NCBI RefSeq assembly: GCF_006476045.1
Contig: NZ_SRZY01000029.1
Span: 62,001-126,000, forward strand
DNA length: 64,000 bases
Reading direction: 5' to 3'
Source of the DNA: Sphingobacterium lumbrici
Lineage (GTDB): Bacteria > Bacteroidota > Bacteroidia > Sphingobacteriales > Sphingobacteriaceae
The position numbers and the translations under genes are program-made. The notes under the pieces are model-generated. The model was given only the letters and a program-made list of their open reading frames with translations, did no database searches and was not told the DNA's origin. Below are positions 26,456 through 37,778 of this stretch, piece by piece; position 1 is the first letter of the stretch, and the number at the start of each line of letters is the position of its first letter.

Positions 26456-27101
26456 ATGGCAGCAATATATCGACCACTTTTTCACCTAATCGGGTGATAT
26501 CTGATTTTAAGCCCACCATAACTGTTAACACATGGACCGGATTACCTTGTATCTTATTTACATTGTACAGATACCCTATTTCCGCACCAAGGAAAAAACC
26601 TTTGAATTTATAATCAGCACCTACTCCCAATTTAGTACCAAATGTCATGGAATATTTACTTTCCATAACGACCTTATTCCCTACGTCATTAGCGCGGGGC
26701 TCATTAACCAAACCTATTGTCGGCCCCAGGTATGCATAAGTATTCAATAAATCATATTGCCTGCGTGTGCCTCCGGCAAGGCTAAGCATATAAAAATTGG
26801 ACCTGCCATTTTCAACTATTCGATTATAGTCGGAATCATTTATCAATTGGTCATAGTTAAACGACATCAAATACAAAGCAGGATAAACGTAGTACCGTGG
26901 ATTCTTTAACGCAATATCTAATCCCATGCTCCCTGCGAACAACTTTGAAGACAGTACGTTTTTCGTTTTGCCCAGTGGAATACCAATTCCCGTACCTGCG
27001 AAATAATACACTTTCTTATAATGTAGCGTATCCGTTCCGCTTTGTGAAAAACAAGGGTTATACGAAAAAACAATAGCCAGAATAACAAATAGACTTTTCA
27101 T
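26448..27101 (-). CDS. Outer-membrane beta-barrel protein, hypothetical
   Basis: About 217 residues with a signal peptide (hydrophobic FVILAIVFSY, end near CFSQ) followed by amphipathic strands and Gly/Tyr-rich turns of the type found in small eight-stranded barrels of Bacteroidetes (PorT/OmpW-like). No specific family recognised. The start at 27101 (MKSLFVI) gives a normal signal peptide; 27134 would add a charged extension. It lies 69 bp after the WbqC-like gene. Confidence 0.65.
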   Translation of the reverse strand: MKSLFVILAIVFSYNPCFSQSGTDTLHYKKVYYFAGTGIGIPLGKTKNVLSSKLFAGSMGLDIALKNPRYYVYPALYLMSFNYDQLINDSDYNRIVENGRSNFYMLSLAGGTRRQYDLLNTYAYLGPTIGLVNEPRANDVGNKVVMESKYSMTFGTKLGVGADYKFKGFFLGAEIGYLYNVNKIQGNPVHVLTVMVGLKSDITRLGEKVVDILLPSK

Positions 27102-27170
27102 CAATCTTCTACATGGTTTGTTATGGAACAACAAATTACACCAAAAAGTTTGGAAGAAGGAACTTAAATG

Positions 27171-27782
27171 CTATAAATAACTTTTGCTCTGTGGCCCCTG
27201 ATTAAAAATCAAATCTATAATACTCAGTTCGGGGATAAAACCTGTCCTATCATTGAATACTTGATAATATGGCTTTGATATTTCAAAAACAGACGGCTTT
27301 TTGGGATGGATAAGACCTCTGTAATCCAACATTCCGGAAGGAACCTTCTCATAACTATCCGTAAAGGAAATATTTCTCTTAACCTTCAATAACTTAAGGA
27401 TTAATTCCAACTGCGACAGATTATAATCAAACAAAAACTCATATTTTTTTTTATAAAACGCTTCAAACTCATCCTCATAAAACTCAAAATATGCCGAACT
27501 TCGGTATGCAGTCTGTATACTTTGCCAATGTAATCTCTGCCAATCGTGATCATAGTTGATTCGGATATCTTTCATAGCTACGTGCTCCTTGCGACCATGT
27601 ACTATGGGAACAAACAGTTCCAGGATCCCACTTGCGGTAGCTATCTTCGCACGGGTACGGTACGTTTGTTTTGGGTAGTGCTCATATTGATCCAAAACAA
27701 CAGGAAGATCATGTTGATAGATTGCGTGAAAATAAGATACCGGAGGAAGGTAAGTTGCCGATAATAAGAGTTGACTGAACAT
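27171..27782 (-). CDS. WbqC-like family protein
   Basis: A 203-residue protein matching the WbqC-like family: TYLPPVSYFHAIYQHD at the start, YRTRAKIATASGILELFVPI and RINYDHDWQRLHWQSIQTAY are characteristic. WbqC was first linked to O-antigen loci but its activity is unknown. Here it is divergent from the acyltransferase/glycosyltransferase pair, consistent with an envelope role. A -7 box lies at 27811-27818. Confidence 0.85.
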   Translation of the reverse strand: MFSQLLLSATYLPPVSYFHAIYQHDLPVVLDQYEHYPKQTYRTRAKIATASGILELFVPIVHGRKEHVAMKDIRINYDHDWQRLHWQSIQTAYRSSAYFEFYEDEFEAFYKKKYEFLFDYNLSQLELILKLLKVKRNISFTDSYEKVPSGMLDYRGLIHPKKPSVFEISKPYYQVFNDRTGFIPELSIIDLIFNQGPQSKSYL

Positions 27783-27810
27783 AAACTAAAATTAACTATA
27801 AATTATGGCA

Positions 27811-27818
27811 CAAAAATA
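27811..27818 (-). promoter_or_regulatory. Candidate -7 box for WbqC-like gene
   Basis: Minus-strand TATTTTTG matches TAnnTTTG, 28 bp before the start. Confidence 0.5.
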
Positions 27819-27839
27819 GCTTTTATATACAACTTTATC

Positions 27840-27847
27840 TAAGTTTG
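27840..27847 (+). promoter_or_regulatory. Candidate -7 box for acyltransferase-GT2 pair
   Basis: TAAGTTTG matches TAnnTTTG, 31 bp before the ATG at 27879; divergent with the box at 27811-27818. Confidence 0.5.
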
Positions 27848-27878
27848 TATCCGAAATCATATACTTCAAACCGTATTG

Positions 27879-28751
27879 ATGAATAAAAAGATTGTTTCAG
27901 GTTTACTATTTAGCTTTTCTTTATTGCCTTTTTGGGTGTTGTACATTCTATCTGATTTTTTATATTTCATCATTTATTACGGTGTAAAATATCGAAAACC
28001 AGTCGTTATTACCAATTTAAAAAACTCTTTTCCGGAGAAATCAGAAGTTGAGATTCAGCAGATTGCGAAGAAGTTTTTTCGTTATTTTCCCGATATCATA
28101 GTAGAAGCTTTAAAAATGCGAACCATTACAAAACAACAAGTAATCAATCGTATTGAATTATTAAATCCCGAAGAAGTGTACAAGCATTTTGAAGCCGGAA
28201 AATCTGTAATCGGCGTGACAGCACATTATGGAAATTGGGAGTTGGGAATCTACCGTATGTCGATTATGACGGAACACCCTTGCCTTATCATTTACAAACC
28301 ACTGAACAACAAATGTTTTGATCAGGTACACAATAAAGTACGTACACGATTCGGCGCGACAATGGTACCTATGAAACAAATTCTACGTCACCTGATAAAG
28401 TTAAAAAATCAACTAAACATGAGCATGTTTGTAGCCGATCAAACTCCCCTCCATCAAGATTCCGACTATTTTTTGGATTTTTTGAATCAAGATACATTGG
28501 TTCATACCGGCACCGAACGTATTGCTAAACTAACCGGAAATCCGATAGTATACTGTCACATCGGCAGGAAAGAAAAAAGAGGTCATTATTATTGTAAATT
28601 TACTACTTTAGTAGAAAATCCCTCGGTATACCAAGAACATGAAATAACGCAGATACACAATAAATTCACAGAAAAAATGATTCGTGAAGAACCTGCATAT
28701 TGGTTGTGGACACATCGCCGTTGGAAAAGAACAAGAACAACTAAAAAATGA
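27879..28751 (+). CDS. LpxL/HtrB-like lysophospholipid/lipid A acyltransferase
   Basis: A 290-residue member of the LpxL/LpxM family with one N-terminal membrane segment and the HxxxxE catalytic motif in TAHYGNWELG, then FVADQTP and the closing EPAYWLWTHRRWKR, typical of this family. It probably adds a secondary acyl chain to lipid A or a related lipid at the cytoplasmic face. Start at ATG 27879 (a TTG at 27876 is in frame but unnecessary). Its stop overlaps the next start as ATGA. Confidence 0.9.
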   Translation: MNKKIVSGLLFSFSLLPFWVLYILSDFLYFIIYYGVKYRKPVVITNLKNSFPEKSEVEIQQIAKKFFRYFPDIIVEALKMRTITKQQVINRIELLNPEEVYKHFEAGKSVIGVTAHYGNWELGIYRMSIMTEHPCLIIYKPLNNKCFDQVHNKVRTRFGATMVPMKQILRHLIKLKNQLNMSMFVADQTPLHQDSDYFLDFLNQDTLVHTGTERIAKLTGNPIVYCHIGRKEKRGHYYCKFTTLVENPSVYQEHEITQIHNKFTEKMIREEPAYWLWTHRRWKRTRTTKK

Positions 28752-29782
28752 TAGAATATCCTAAAGTTGCTGTTGTCATATTAAATTGGAACGGTAAATT
28801 TTTCTTAGAGAAATTTTTGCCTTCCGTGTACAATAGTACTTACCCTAATATTGAATTTATTATCGGAGACAATGCCTCTACAGATGATTCTGTAGCCTTT
28901 GTCAACGAATATTATCCAACAATCCGCATCATACAAAACGATGATAACTATGGATTTGCAGGTGGATATAATAAGGTACTTCAACAGGTGGAAGCTGATT
29001 ATTTTGTCTTGCTTAATTCGGATGTGGAAGTAACTCCTTCTTGGATAGAGCCGGTTATTGAACTGATGCAGAAAAAAGACTTTATAGCTGCACAACCTAA
29101 AATCAAAGCCTATCATCAACGGGATCATTTCGAGCATGCCGGCGCTGCCGGGGGGCATATCGATTGCTTCGGATATCCTTTTTGTAAGGGGCGTATCCTC
29201 AGTATTACCGAAAAAGATGAAGGTCAATATGATGTGGAAAATGAGGTTTTTTGGGCAACCGGAGCTGCACTTTTTATTAAATCGAGCGCCTGGCATGAAG
29301 CAGGTGGATTTGACGCTGATTTTTTTGCGCACATGGAAGAGATTGACCTATGCTGGCGACTCAAAAAAATGGGCTATAAAATTGGGTACACCCCTGCTTC
29401 TGTTGTATATCATGTAGGTGGCGGAACACTAAATACAAGCAACCCCCAAAAGACTTATCTTAATTTCCGTAATAATCTACTTATGCTCCAGAAAAACCTT
29501 CCTTTTTGGCATGCGTTAGCAGTTATTTGGATTCGCTTGTGGCTGGATCTTGTTGCATTGCTACATTTTCTTGCCGAAGGCAAACCGCGAGACGCATGGG
29601 CTGTAAGCCGTGCCCACCAATATTTTTTCATGTATTTCTTTAAAACAGTGTTAAAAAGAAGAAAATATAATGCAATAGAAAATAAAGCAGGACTTTATAA
29701 AAAATGCATAATTTTGGATTTTTACACGAACAAAATACAAAAATACAGCAATCTTTCTGCGGATAATTTTTATAAAAACTAG
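28748..29782 (+). CDS. Family 2 glycosyltransferase (rhamnosyltransferase-like)
   Basis: A 344-residue GT2 protein: VVILNWNGKFFLEKFLPSV at the N terminus, NDDNYGFAGGYN, the DxD-equivalent LLNSDVEV, and AHMEEIDLCWRLKKMGY as catalytic-base region. A hydrophobic segment near residue 265 may dip into the membrane. It is translationally coupled to the LpxL-like gene, so it may act on a lipid-linked or lipid A-related sugar, but donor and acceptor are unknown. Confidence 0.9.
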   Translation: MIEYPKVAVVILNWNGKFFLEKFLPSVYNSTYPNIEFIIGDNASTDDSVAFVNEYYPTIRIIQNDDNYGFAGGYNKVLQQVEADYFVLLNSDVEVTPSWIEPVIELMQKKDFIAAQPKIKAYHQRDHFEHAGAAGGHIDCFGYPFCKGRILSITEKDEGQYDVENEVFWATGAALFIKSSAWHEAGGFDADFFAHMEEIDLCWRLKKMGYKIGYTPASVVYHVGGGTLNTSNPQKTYLNFRNNLLMLQKNLPFWHALAVIWIRLWLDLVALLHFLAEGKPRDAWAVSRAHQYFFMYFFKTVLKRRKYNAIENKAGLYKKCIILDFYTNKIQKYSNLSADNFYKN

Positions 29783-29885
29783 CGATGCCGAATTTTAATA
29801 ATCCCAAACTTCTATCGCTAAATTTTAATGGACTAAAACATGTAGTTTAAAATCATTTTCCCCTTAAAATTTCTTATTTTCGTAA

Positions 29886-31919
<2,034 letters not shown>

Positions 31920-31946
31920 ACAATTATATAATACAATTTATTCGAC

Positions 31947-32825
31947 ATGAACGAGCTTCACGGTGCAGGGGTGGCATTGGTTACACCATTTAATGCAGAT
32001 GGAACGATTGACTTTGAAACGTTAGGAAAACTAATAGAGTTTCAAATTGCAGAAGGAATGAACTACTTGGTATCATTAGGCACAACTGGCGAGACTGCCA
32101 CATTGACGGCTGAAGAACGAAAACAAGTTTGGGAGTTTACGGCGACAACAGTAAACGGAAGAATCCCGTTGGTAGCGGGAATCGGTGGTAATAATACCGT
32201 AGAAATAGTAAAGCAAGTTCAAGAATTTAGCATTCAAGGATACTGCGCAATCCTATCGGTATCACCTTATTATAACAAACCAACTCAAGAAGGGATTTAC
32301 CAACATTACAAAGCCATTGCCGAAGCTTCAGCTTTGCCGGTAATACTGTATAATGTACCGGGACGAACGGGAAGTAATATAAGCTCAGCTACGACCATCC
32401 GCCTGGCAAAGGATTTTAGAAACATCGTAGCGACTAAAGAAGCCTCAGGCAGCTATGCACAATTCTCTGAAATACTACGTGACAAACCAGAAGACTTCTT
32501 ATTGATTTCGGGAGATGATCCTGCAACTCTTCCTATGATGGCACTGGGTGCAGTCGGAATTATCTCTGTGGTCGGCAATGCATTTCCTAAAAAAGTAAGC
32601 ACATTGGTAAAATTGTGTGCCGATGGAAATTACCCTCAGGCCCGTACGATTCACAATGAGTTACTTAAAATTACAGATTTATGCTTTGTAGAAAGCAATC
32701 CATCCGGCATAAAATATATCTTGAAGCAAATAGGAATAGGTAGCGATGATGTACGTCTACCCTTGGTACCTATCGGAGAAACGACACAAAAAGATATTCA
32801 GAACGAGTTACAACGGATGAATTAA
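31947..32825 (+). CDS. dapA: 4-hydroxy-tetrahydrodipicolinate synthase
   Basis: A 292-residue TIM-barrel lyase with the GTTGET loop, Y135 in LYNVPGR and the Schiff-base lysine K164 in VATKEASG, as in DapA. It condenses pyruvate with aspartate semialdehyde toward lysine and diaminopimelate. It follows ligA by 27 bp, probably in one transcript, and is followed by a small ORF and the T9SS Plug gene. Confidence 0.97.
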   Translation: MNELHGAGVALVTPFNADGTIDFETLGKLIEFQIAEGMNYLVSLGTTGETATLTAEERKQVWEFTATTVNGRIPLVAGIGGNNTVEIVKQVQEFSIQGYCAILSVSPYYNKPTQEGIYQHYKAIAEASALPVILYNVPGRTGSNISSATTIRLAKDFRNIVATKEASGSYAQFSEILRDKPEDFLLISGDDPATLPMMALGAVGIISVVGNAFPKKVSTLVKLCADGNYPQARTIHNELLKITDLCFVESNPSGIKYILKQIGIGSDDVRLPLVPIGETTQKDIQNELQRMN

Positions 32826-32875
32826 AATTCTTAATGACCAAACATTCTATTATCTTTATTCCTGTAAATAGATTT

Positions 32876-33031
32876 ATGATGGCGGAAATCAATAGTAAAG
32901 CTAAAAAATCCTCAGGTGTAACGAAAATAATAAGCTGGCTTTTGTTGATTTTTTTTCTTGGTTTAAGAGCTTTCACCTGTTATAAATATTATTTTATAAC
33001 AGGTGAAGGCTTGACAGAAATGAATGTATGA
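32876..33031 (+). CDS. Small single-pass membrane protein, hypothetical
   Basis: About 51 codons from the ATG at 32876 (32879 and the upstream 32834 are alternatives). A basic segment (NSKAKKSSGVTK) precedes one membrane segment (ISWLLLIFFLGLRAF) and a short tail with TCYKYYFITGEG. The stop TGA overlaps the ATG of the DUF5103 gene, suggesting translational coupling. A TATCTTTA box at about 32851-32858 could start transcription. No family recognised. Confidence 0.5.
   Translation: MMAEINSKAKKSSGVTKIISWLLLIFFLGLRAFTCYKYYFITGEGLTEMNV
32972..33007 (+). repeat. 15-bp perfect inverted repeat inside the small ORF
   Basis: Arms 32972-32986 and 32993-33007 pair perfectly around a 6-nt loop. The hairpin ends 20 bp before the start of the DUF5103 gene and is wholly inside the small membrane-protein ORF. 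It may modulate translation of the downstream gene or be a terminator for dapA lacking a T tract. Confidence 0.6.
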
Positions 33032-34347
33032 ACAAAAAAGCCTTTATCTTACTAACGCTATTCTGCTGTGCGTTATCGACAGTCGAGGCACAACGAAAAA
33101 AAAGGGTGCGTGAAGGCTTTGAACGATCGCCACAGCAAGAACTCGTTTATGATAATAAGAACTATTTAGATGTTATAAATACAGTACAACTCTTTCCTGC
33201 AGAAAAAGAAAACCAGTTGCCTATATATACTTTGGGCAGTCAGGATCAGCTGTTACTTTCTTTCGATGATTTACGGGCCGATGTGAGGAGTTATTATTAC
33301 GGCATCGAACATTGCAATGCCAACTGGGAACCTAGTCGTGTATCACCATTAGATTACGCGGAGGGATATAACGAGGATCGTCTTGATAATTATTCCCAAT
33401 CGCAGGGAACATTCCAAGCCTACACACATTATAAAGCAGCTTTCCCAAATGAATATATAAGACCTAAAATTGCTGGAAATTACTTATTAAAGGTATATGA
33501 AGATGCCGATAAAACCCGATTGGTCGTAACGAGGCGCTTCTACGTCGTACGTCCCTTGATTCAGGTTGAAACCGAAATCCTTCCTTCGGTACAGGTATCG
33601 AAAAGGATGTCTAATCAAAAGATCGATGTATCGATCAAAACACCTTCGTTAACCATTCCCAATCCTGAACGCGATATCCAGGTACATGTATTTCAAAATC
33701 AACGTGAAGACAATAAAATGGTTTTAACCAGACCTATGTTTATTGGGAATCATGAAATTAAATATAACAACAGCGAAACCTTGGATTTCCTGGGGAATAA
33801 TGAATTTCGATTTGTGGATTTACGCAGTTTTCGATTAGGCTCTAACCGGGTTCAACATATTCAAAACGACAGTCTCATCTCAGTAAACATATTAGTCGAT
33901 GAGGACATACGGAATATCACCTATGCGAGTACGTATGATGAAAATGGAAAGTTCTACATACGCAATCTGGATTTTGAAAATGGAGAGATCCAATCTGACT
34001 ATGCTGATGTGCATTTTTCACTACAGACTAATCAGAAGATAACGGGAAATATCTATCTTGTCGGTGGCTTCAATAGCTTTCAACGAAATGAGTACAATAG
34101 ACTAACCTATAATCCAACTTCAAAAAACTGGGAGGTTACGTTGAAGTTAAAACAAGGGCTATACGATTATGAATATGTACTCGAAACTCCGGAAGGCGAG
34201 GTCGTAACCAACGCGTTTACAAATAGTTTTTACGACACCGGAAATGATTATCTGGTATTAGTGTATCATAGACGTATAGGAACATACTGGGATGAATTAC
34301 TAGGTGTAGGGACAGCATCTATTCATAATAAAACAAACAAAAATTAA
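33028..34347 (+). CDS. Type IX secretion system Plug protein (DUF5103)
   Basis: A 439-residue secreted protein with a signal peptide ending near TVEAQ. The features LFPAEKENQLPIYTLGSQDQ, ADVRSYYYGIEHCNANWEPS and the C-terminal beta-sandwich (TGNIYLVGGFN, GLYDYEYVL) are characteristic of DUF5103, the Plug that seals the SprA translocon of the type IX secretion system. Its presence implies a T9SS in the organism. It starts inside the stop codon of the preceding small ORF. Confidence 0.9.
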   Translation: MNKKAFILLTLFCCALSTVEAQRKKRVREGFERSPQQELVYDNKNYLDVINTVQLFPAEKENQLPIYTLGSQDQLLLSFDDLRADVRSYYYGIEHCNANWEPSRVSPLDYAEGYNEDRLDNYSQSQGTFQAYTHYKAAFPNEYIRPKIAGNYLLKVYEDADKTRLVVTRRFYVVRPLIQVETEILPSVQVSKRMSNQKIDVSIKTPSLTIPNPERDIQVHVFQNQREDNKMVLTRPMFIGNHEIKYNNSETLDFLGNNEFRFVDLRSFRLGSNRVQHIQNDSLISVNILVDEDIRNITYASTYDENGKFYIRNLDFENGEIQSDYADVHFSLQTNQKITGNIYLVGGFNSFQRNEYNRLTYNPTSKNWEVTLKLKQGLYDYEYVLETPEGEVVTNAFTNSFYDTGNDYLVLVYHRRIGTYWDELLGVGTASIHNKTNKN

Positions 34348-34354
34348 CGATAAG

Positions 34355-35779
34355 GTGGTAGAAAAAGACGAGAACAAACAACTCAAAAGAGGATTAAGTA
34401 ACCGACATATACAGCTCATCGCATTAGGAGGAGCCATTGGAACGGGACTCTTTCTGGGAATAGGGAAGGCGGCAGTATTGGCTGGTCCTTCGGTTATACT
34501 AGGCTATGCTATTTCCGGAGTTATTGCATTTTTTATCATGCGCCAACTAGGAGAAATGGTAGTAGAAGAACCCGTTTCGGGAAGTTTTAGTTACTTCGCC
34601 AATAAATACATTGGGCCTTTTGGCGGGTTTTCATCGGGTTGGAATTATTGGGTATTGTATATATTGGTTAGTATGGCCGAGTTGACTGCCATTGGTATAT
34701 ATGTACAATTTTGGTGGCCGGAAATTCCACTGTGGGTATCCAGCACCTTCTTTTTTATCGTCATTAATTCGATTAATCTAGCCTCTGTAAAAGTATACGG
34801 AGAAACTGAATTTTGGTTTTCTATCGTAAAGGTTGCAGCGATCATCGCTATGATCCTATTTGGATCGTATTTATTAATCAGCGGATCAGCAGGAGAACGA
34901 GCGACAGTAGAAAACCTATATAACGATGGCGGATTTTTCCCAAAAGGCTGGCTTACCAATGCGCAGGACGGTAGCTATCAGGGGCTGCTCGCCGCAATGG
35001 TCATGATTATGTTCTCTTTTGGAGGACTGGAGTTAGTTGGGATCACGGCTGCCGAAGCTGAAAATCCGGAAAAGAATATTCCCCGAGCAACAAATCAAGT
35101 TTTGATTCGTATTTTGATATTCTATGTAGGTGCTTTATTTATCCTATTTTCTTTGATGCCGTGGAATGCTATTACCGCCGATACCAGTCCATTTGTAGAG
35201 GTATTTAATGCCTTGAACAGCTTTGAATTTACACTTTTCGATAAGACATATTACTTTACCACGATCATTGCCAATGTACTGAACATAATCGTACTGACGG
35301 CAGCACTATCCGTCTACAACAGTTGCGTATACAGTAATTCGCGAATGTTATACGGCTTGGCAGAACAAGGAAACGCACCACAATTTTTGAAAAAATTGAA
35401 TAAAAATCATTCGCCAATTGCAGCCATAATCGCTTCTGCAATTTTGGTCGCGGTATGTATTGTTATTAATAAGATCATTCCCGAAAAAGCGCTGGAGATT
35501 TTAATGTCATTAGTCGTATCTACCCTTGTAATCAATTGGATAATGATATCATTTACACACATCTTTTTCAAAAGACAGAAAATAAAGGATGGCGTTAAAA
35601 CAAAATTCCCCTCGCTGTTCTACCCTATTAGCAACGTGATTTGTTTGGTGTTTTTGTTTGGTGTTTTGGTAATGATGTGGTTCACCGGGCTTAAGATATC
35701 TGTCGAGCTTATTCCGATATGGTTATTAATACTTTGGTTGAGTTATCTGATGGTGAAAAGAAAAAAAGCAAAGTCGTAA
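34355..35779 (+). CDS. APC-family amino-acid permease (CycA/LysP type)
   Basis: A 474-residue inner-membrane transporter with about 12 hydrophobic segments and the family start RGLSNRHIQLIALGGAIGTG, which binds the substrate backbone in AAT-type permeases. GLELVGITAAEAENPEKNIP is a further hallmark. The likely start is GTG 34355; no ATG is available in the right position. Substrate cannot be assigned; D-alanine/glycine, aromatic and basic amino acids are all possible. It is followed by a long terminator hairpin. Confidence 0.9.
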   Translation: MVEKDENKQLKRGLSNRHIQLIALGGAIGTGLFLGIGKAAVLAGPSVILGYAISGVIAFFIMRQLGEMVVEEPVSGSFSYFANKYIGPFGGFSSGWNYWVLYILVSMAELTAIGIYVQFWWPEIPLWVSSTFFFIVINSINLASVKVYGETEFWFSIVKVAAIIAMILFGSYLLISGSAGERATVENLYNDGGFFPKGWLTNAQDGSYQGLLAAMVMIMFSFGGLELVGITAAEAENPEKNIPRATNQVLIRILIFYVGALFILFSLMPWNAITADTSPFVEVFNALNSFEFTLFDKTYYFTTIIANVLNIIVLTAALSVYNSCVYSNSRMLYGLAEQGNAPQFLKKLNKNHSPIAAIIASAILVAVCIVINKIIPEKALEILMSLVVSTLVINWIMISFTHIFFKRQKIKDGVKTKFPSLFYPISNVICLVFLFGVLVMMWFTGLKISVELIPIWLLILWLSYLMVKRKKAKS

Positions 35780-35786
35780 CCTGTCG

Positions 35787-35839
35787 ATAGAGGTCGTCTC
35801 CTACATTTGTCTTGGACAAAAACAGGAGACGACCTCTAT
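35787..35839. terminator. Bidirectional terminator with conserved apical core
   Basis: Outer arms 35787-35802 and 35824-35839 pair over 16 bp. An inner stem pairs TTTGTC with GACAAA around TTG. The inner core on the minus strand (TTTGTCCAAGACAAAT) nearly repeats in the terminator at 50276-50314. Confidence 0.8.
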
Positions 35840-35854
35840 TTTATACCATTCCTG

Positions 35855-36643
35855 TTAGAATAATGTTTTGGCAATACCGCCATCTAGTGGAATAGAAGCC
35901 CCTGTCAAAAAGGAGGCATACTCGGAGGCAAGAAACGCGACCAGATAACCATATTCTTGCGGATCCCCTAACCTGTTCATCGGTATAGACTGTATTCTTT
36001 TTTGTTTTACCTGATCCAGTACAATCCCTTCTTTCTCTGCCTGCATCTCCATAAGGTTATTTAATCTATCGGTATCGAAATATCCGGTAAGGATAGAATT
36101 GACCGTAATACCGTCTGCAGCAACAGCATTAGACAGAGATTTACTCCAGCTGACCAAAGCTGTCCGCATGGTGTTAGATAGCACCAAACCATCTTGCGGT
36201 TCTTTGACCGTCATGGATGAAACATTGATGATCCGTCCAAAGCCTTGTGCTTTCATATAAGGCAAAGCTAGATTTGTCATAAAAACAGCATTTTGAAATA
36301 ACAATTCAAAAGCCTGCTGATAGTCCTCTTCTTGTTTTGACAACAACGTTCCTGCCTGCGGCCCATTTGTATTATTTATTAACACATCAATAGTATGTGT
36401 TCTAAAAAAATCGGTAAGGGTCTTTTTGTGATCAGCATAATCATTAAAATTAGTTACAATGTATCCGTGATTTTGCCCCTGACTCCTATCTAACGCTGTC
36501 AGAGTCTCTTCCAATTTTTCAGCCGATCTCGACATCAATGTAACATCGGCACCACAGTGTGCCAATTGTATTGCTATAGCCTTTCCCAGACCCGATGAAC
36601 TGCCACCTACTAATGCTCTTTTTCCCTTTAATGATATTTGCAT
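35855..36643 (-). CDS. Short-chain dehydrogenase/reductase, atypical active site
   Basis: A 262-residue SDR with the cofactor motif VGGSSSGLGKAIA and a catalytic serine region INVSSMTVKEP. The usual YxxxK is replaced: the region reads LSNTMRTALVSWSKSLS, keeping the Lys but lacking the Tyr. This LSNxxR form is known in a FabG-like SDR subgroup, so the protein may be active on other substrates or use another acid. NNTNGPQ replaces NNAG. Monocistronic. Confidence 0.85.
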   Translation of the reverse strand: MQISLKGKRALVGGSSSGLGKAIAIQLAHCGADVTLMSRSAEKLEETLTALDRSQGQNHGYIVTNFNDYADHKKTLTDFFRTHTIDVLINNTNGPQAGTLLSKQEEDYQQAFELLFQNAVFMTNLALPYMKAQGFGRIINVSSMTVKEPQDGLVLSNTMRTALVSWSKSLSNAVAADGITVNSILTGYFDTDRLNNLMEMQAEKEGIVLDQVKQKRIQSIPMNRLGDPQEYGYLVAFLASEYASFLTGASIPLDGGIAKTLF

Positions 36644-36919
36644 AAATTTAATTCCTTAACGTATATCTTCTGACTTGTCACAACAATAAAAAACTACAGG
36701 GCGCCCACATTGATACTTTTAAAACAAAGATTGTCAATAAAAAAATCACTTTCAATAAAAAAATCCAAAAACTGTTATAACACCACACTCACTAAATAGT
36801 TTTTCGAAAATATCAGGCTATTCGTATTCAAAAAGCTTATATAATTTTTGACCAAAAAATTACTTTTTAGAAAAAATTTCATTATATTTACCTAAGTCAG
36901 TTTTATAAACCTTCTTGTT

Positions 36920-37291
36920 ATGCAGACGAAAACGGAATACCTAATCTGGGACAAAATCGTTAATAGTGCCAAACAACGTTTTGACTTTGAGCTCTACGCT
37001 ACTAAATTGGATCCAGATACGCTAGACAAGCTTATTCTTCATATTATCGTAGGATTTGCTTCAGGAGAGTGCCATGAAAGCATCTCCACAAACCTTCACA
37101 ATGAATTAGTTCATATCGGTATCGATGTGCGAGACGAAATTATAGATACTATTGTAGCAGACAAACACGTTGTATTTAGTGGGGAAATCTATGCGGCCTA
37201 CCTCACCTTTTCGATGTTGGAAGATGGAAACAGCGAATTTGAGATATTAGGTTGTGTCACCGATTTATTAGAAAATCCTCGCATATACTAA
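36920..37291 (+). CDS. Hypothetical protein, 123 residues
   Basis: A soluble, acidic, probably all-alpha protein with no signal peptide. Composition and codon use look genuine: a Met start after an AT-rich region and a convergent terminator after the stop. No motif or family recognised. Neighbours (an SDR and a small unknown protein) give no functional clue. Confidence 0.6.
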   Translation: MQTKTEYLIWDKIVNSAKQRFDFELYATKLDPDTLDKLILHIIVGFASGECHESISTNLHNELVHIGIDVRDEIIDTIVADKHVVFSGEIYAAYLTFSMLEDGNSEFEILGCVTDLLENPRIY

Positions 37292-37320
37292 ACCGCGAAT
37301 AAATTCTGTTCTGTTTTTAA

Positions 37321-37358
37321 TCTAAAAAGGCCAAAATTTAAGTTTTGACCTTTTTAGA
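37321..37358. terminator. Bidirectional terminator
   Basis: Arms 37321-37336 and 37343-37358 pair with one mismatch (a G-U pair on the minus-strand RNA); A-rich on one side and T-rich on the other. It separates two convergent small genes. Confidence 0.75.
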
Positions 37359-37620
37359 ATTCTACTGAGATTAAGGCATTCAATGGTATCAAAACACCAC
37401 TTTTAAGTTGAATATAATTGTCTGTCAATGACCAAACCGTAGTATCAACGCGTTTTGGTCCGTCTTCTGTCTGAAATATGATAGAGACTTTTGATTTAAA
37501 CTCATTACCTAGCCTTTGTGCATTACTCAGCTTTTGATTCAACTCCTCTACTCTATTTATCTCCGCCGGAATAATTTTATACTTACCAATTTCTTCCTTT
37601 TCTATCAATGTACCTATCAT
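37354..37620 (-). CDS. Hypothetical protein, 88 residues
   Basis: A small soluble protein with a charged, partly coiled N-terminal half (INRVEELNQKLSNAQRL) and a beta-rich C terminus ending in VLIPLNALISVEF, reminiscent of small-barrel proteins. No signal peptide or family recognised. It is followed by a shared terminator, and its upstream region is AT-rich. Confidence 0.6.
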   Translation of the reverse strand: MIGTLIEKEEIGKYKIIPAEINRVEELNQKLSNAQRLGNEFKSKVSIIFQTEDGPKRVDTTVWSLTDNYIQLKSGVLIPLNALISVEF

Positions 37621-37778
37621 AATACTCTTATTTTTTACTAGATATTACTTATGCTTTAACGATATAAACTTAGATAAATTTGCTTTTATTTGCAATTCTA
37701 ATTTCGTTGAAAATAAAAGCAAATTATTCATCAATGTACATTTTAATAGTATGAATGAGCGCTACGCGGTTTTCGATC

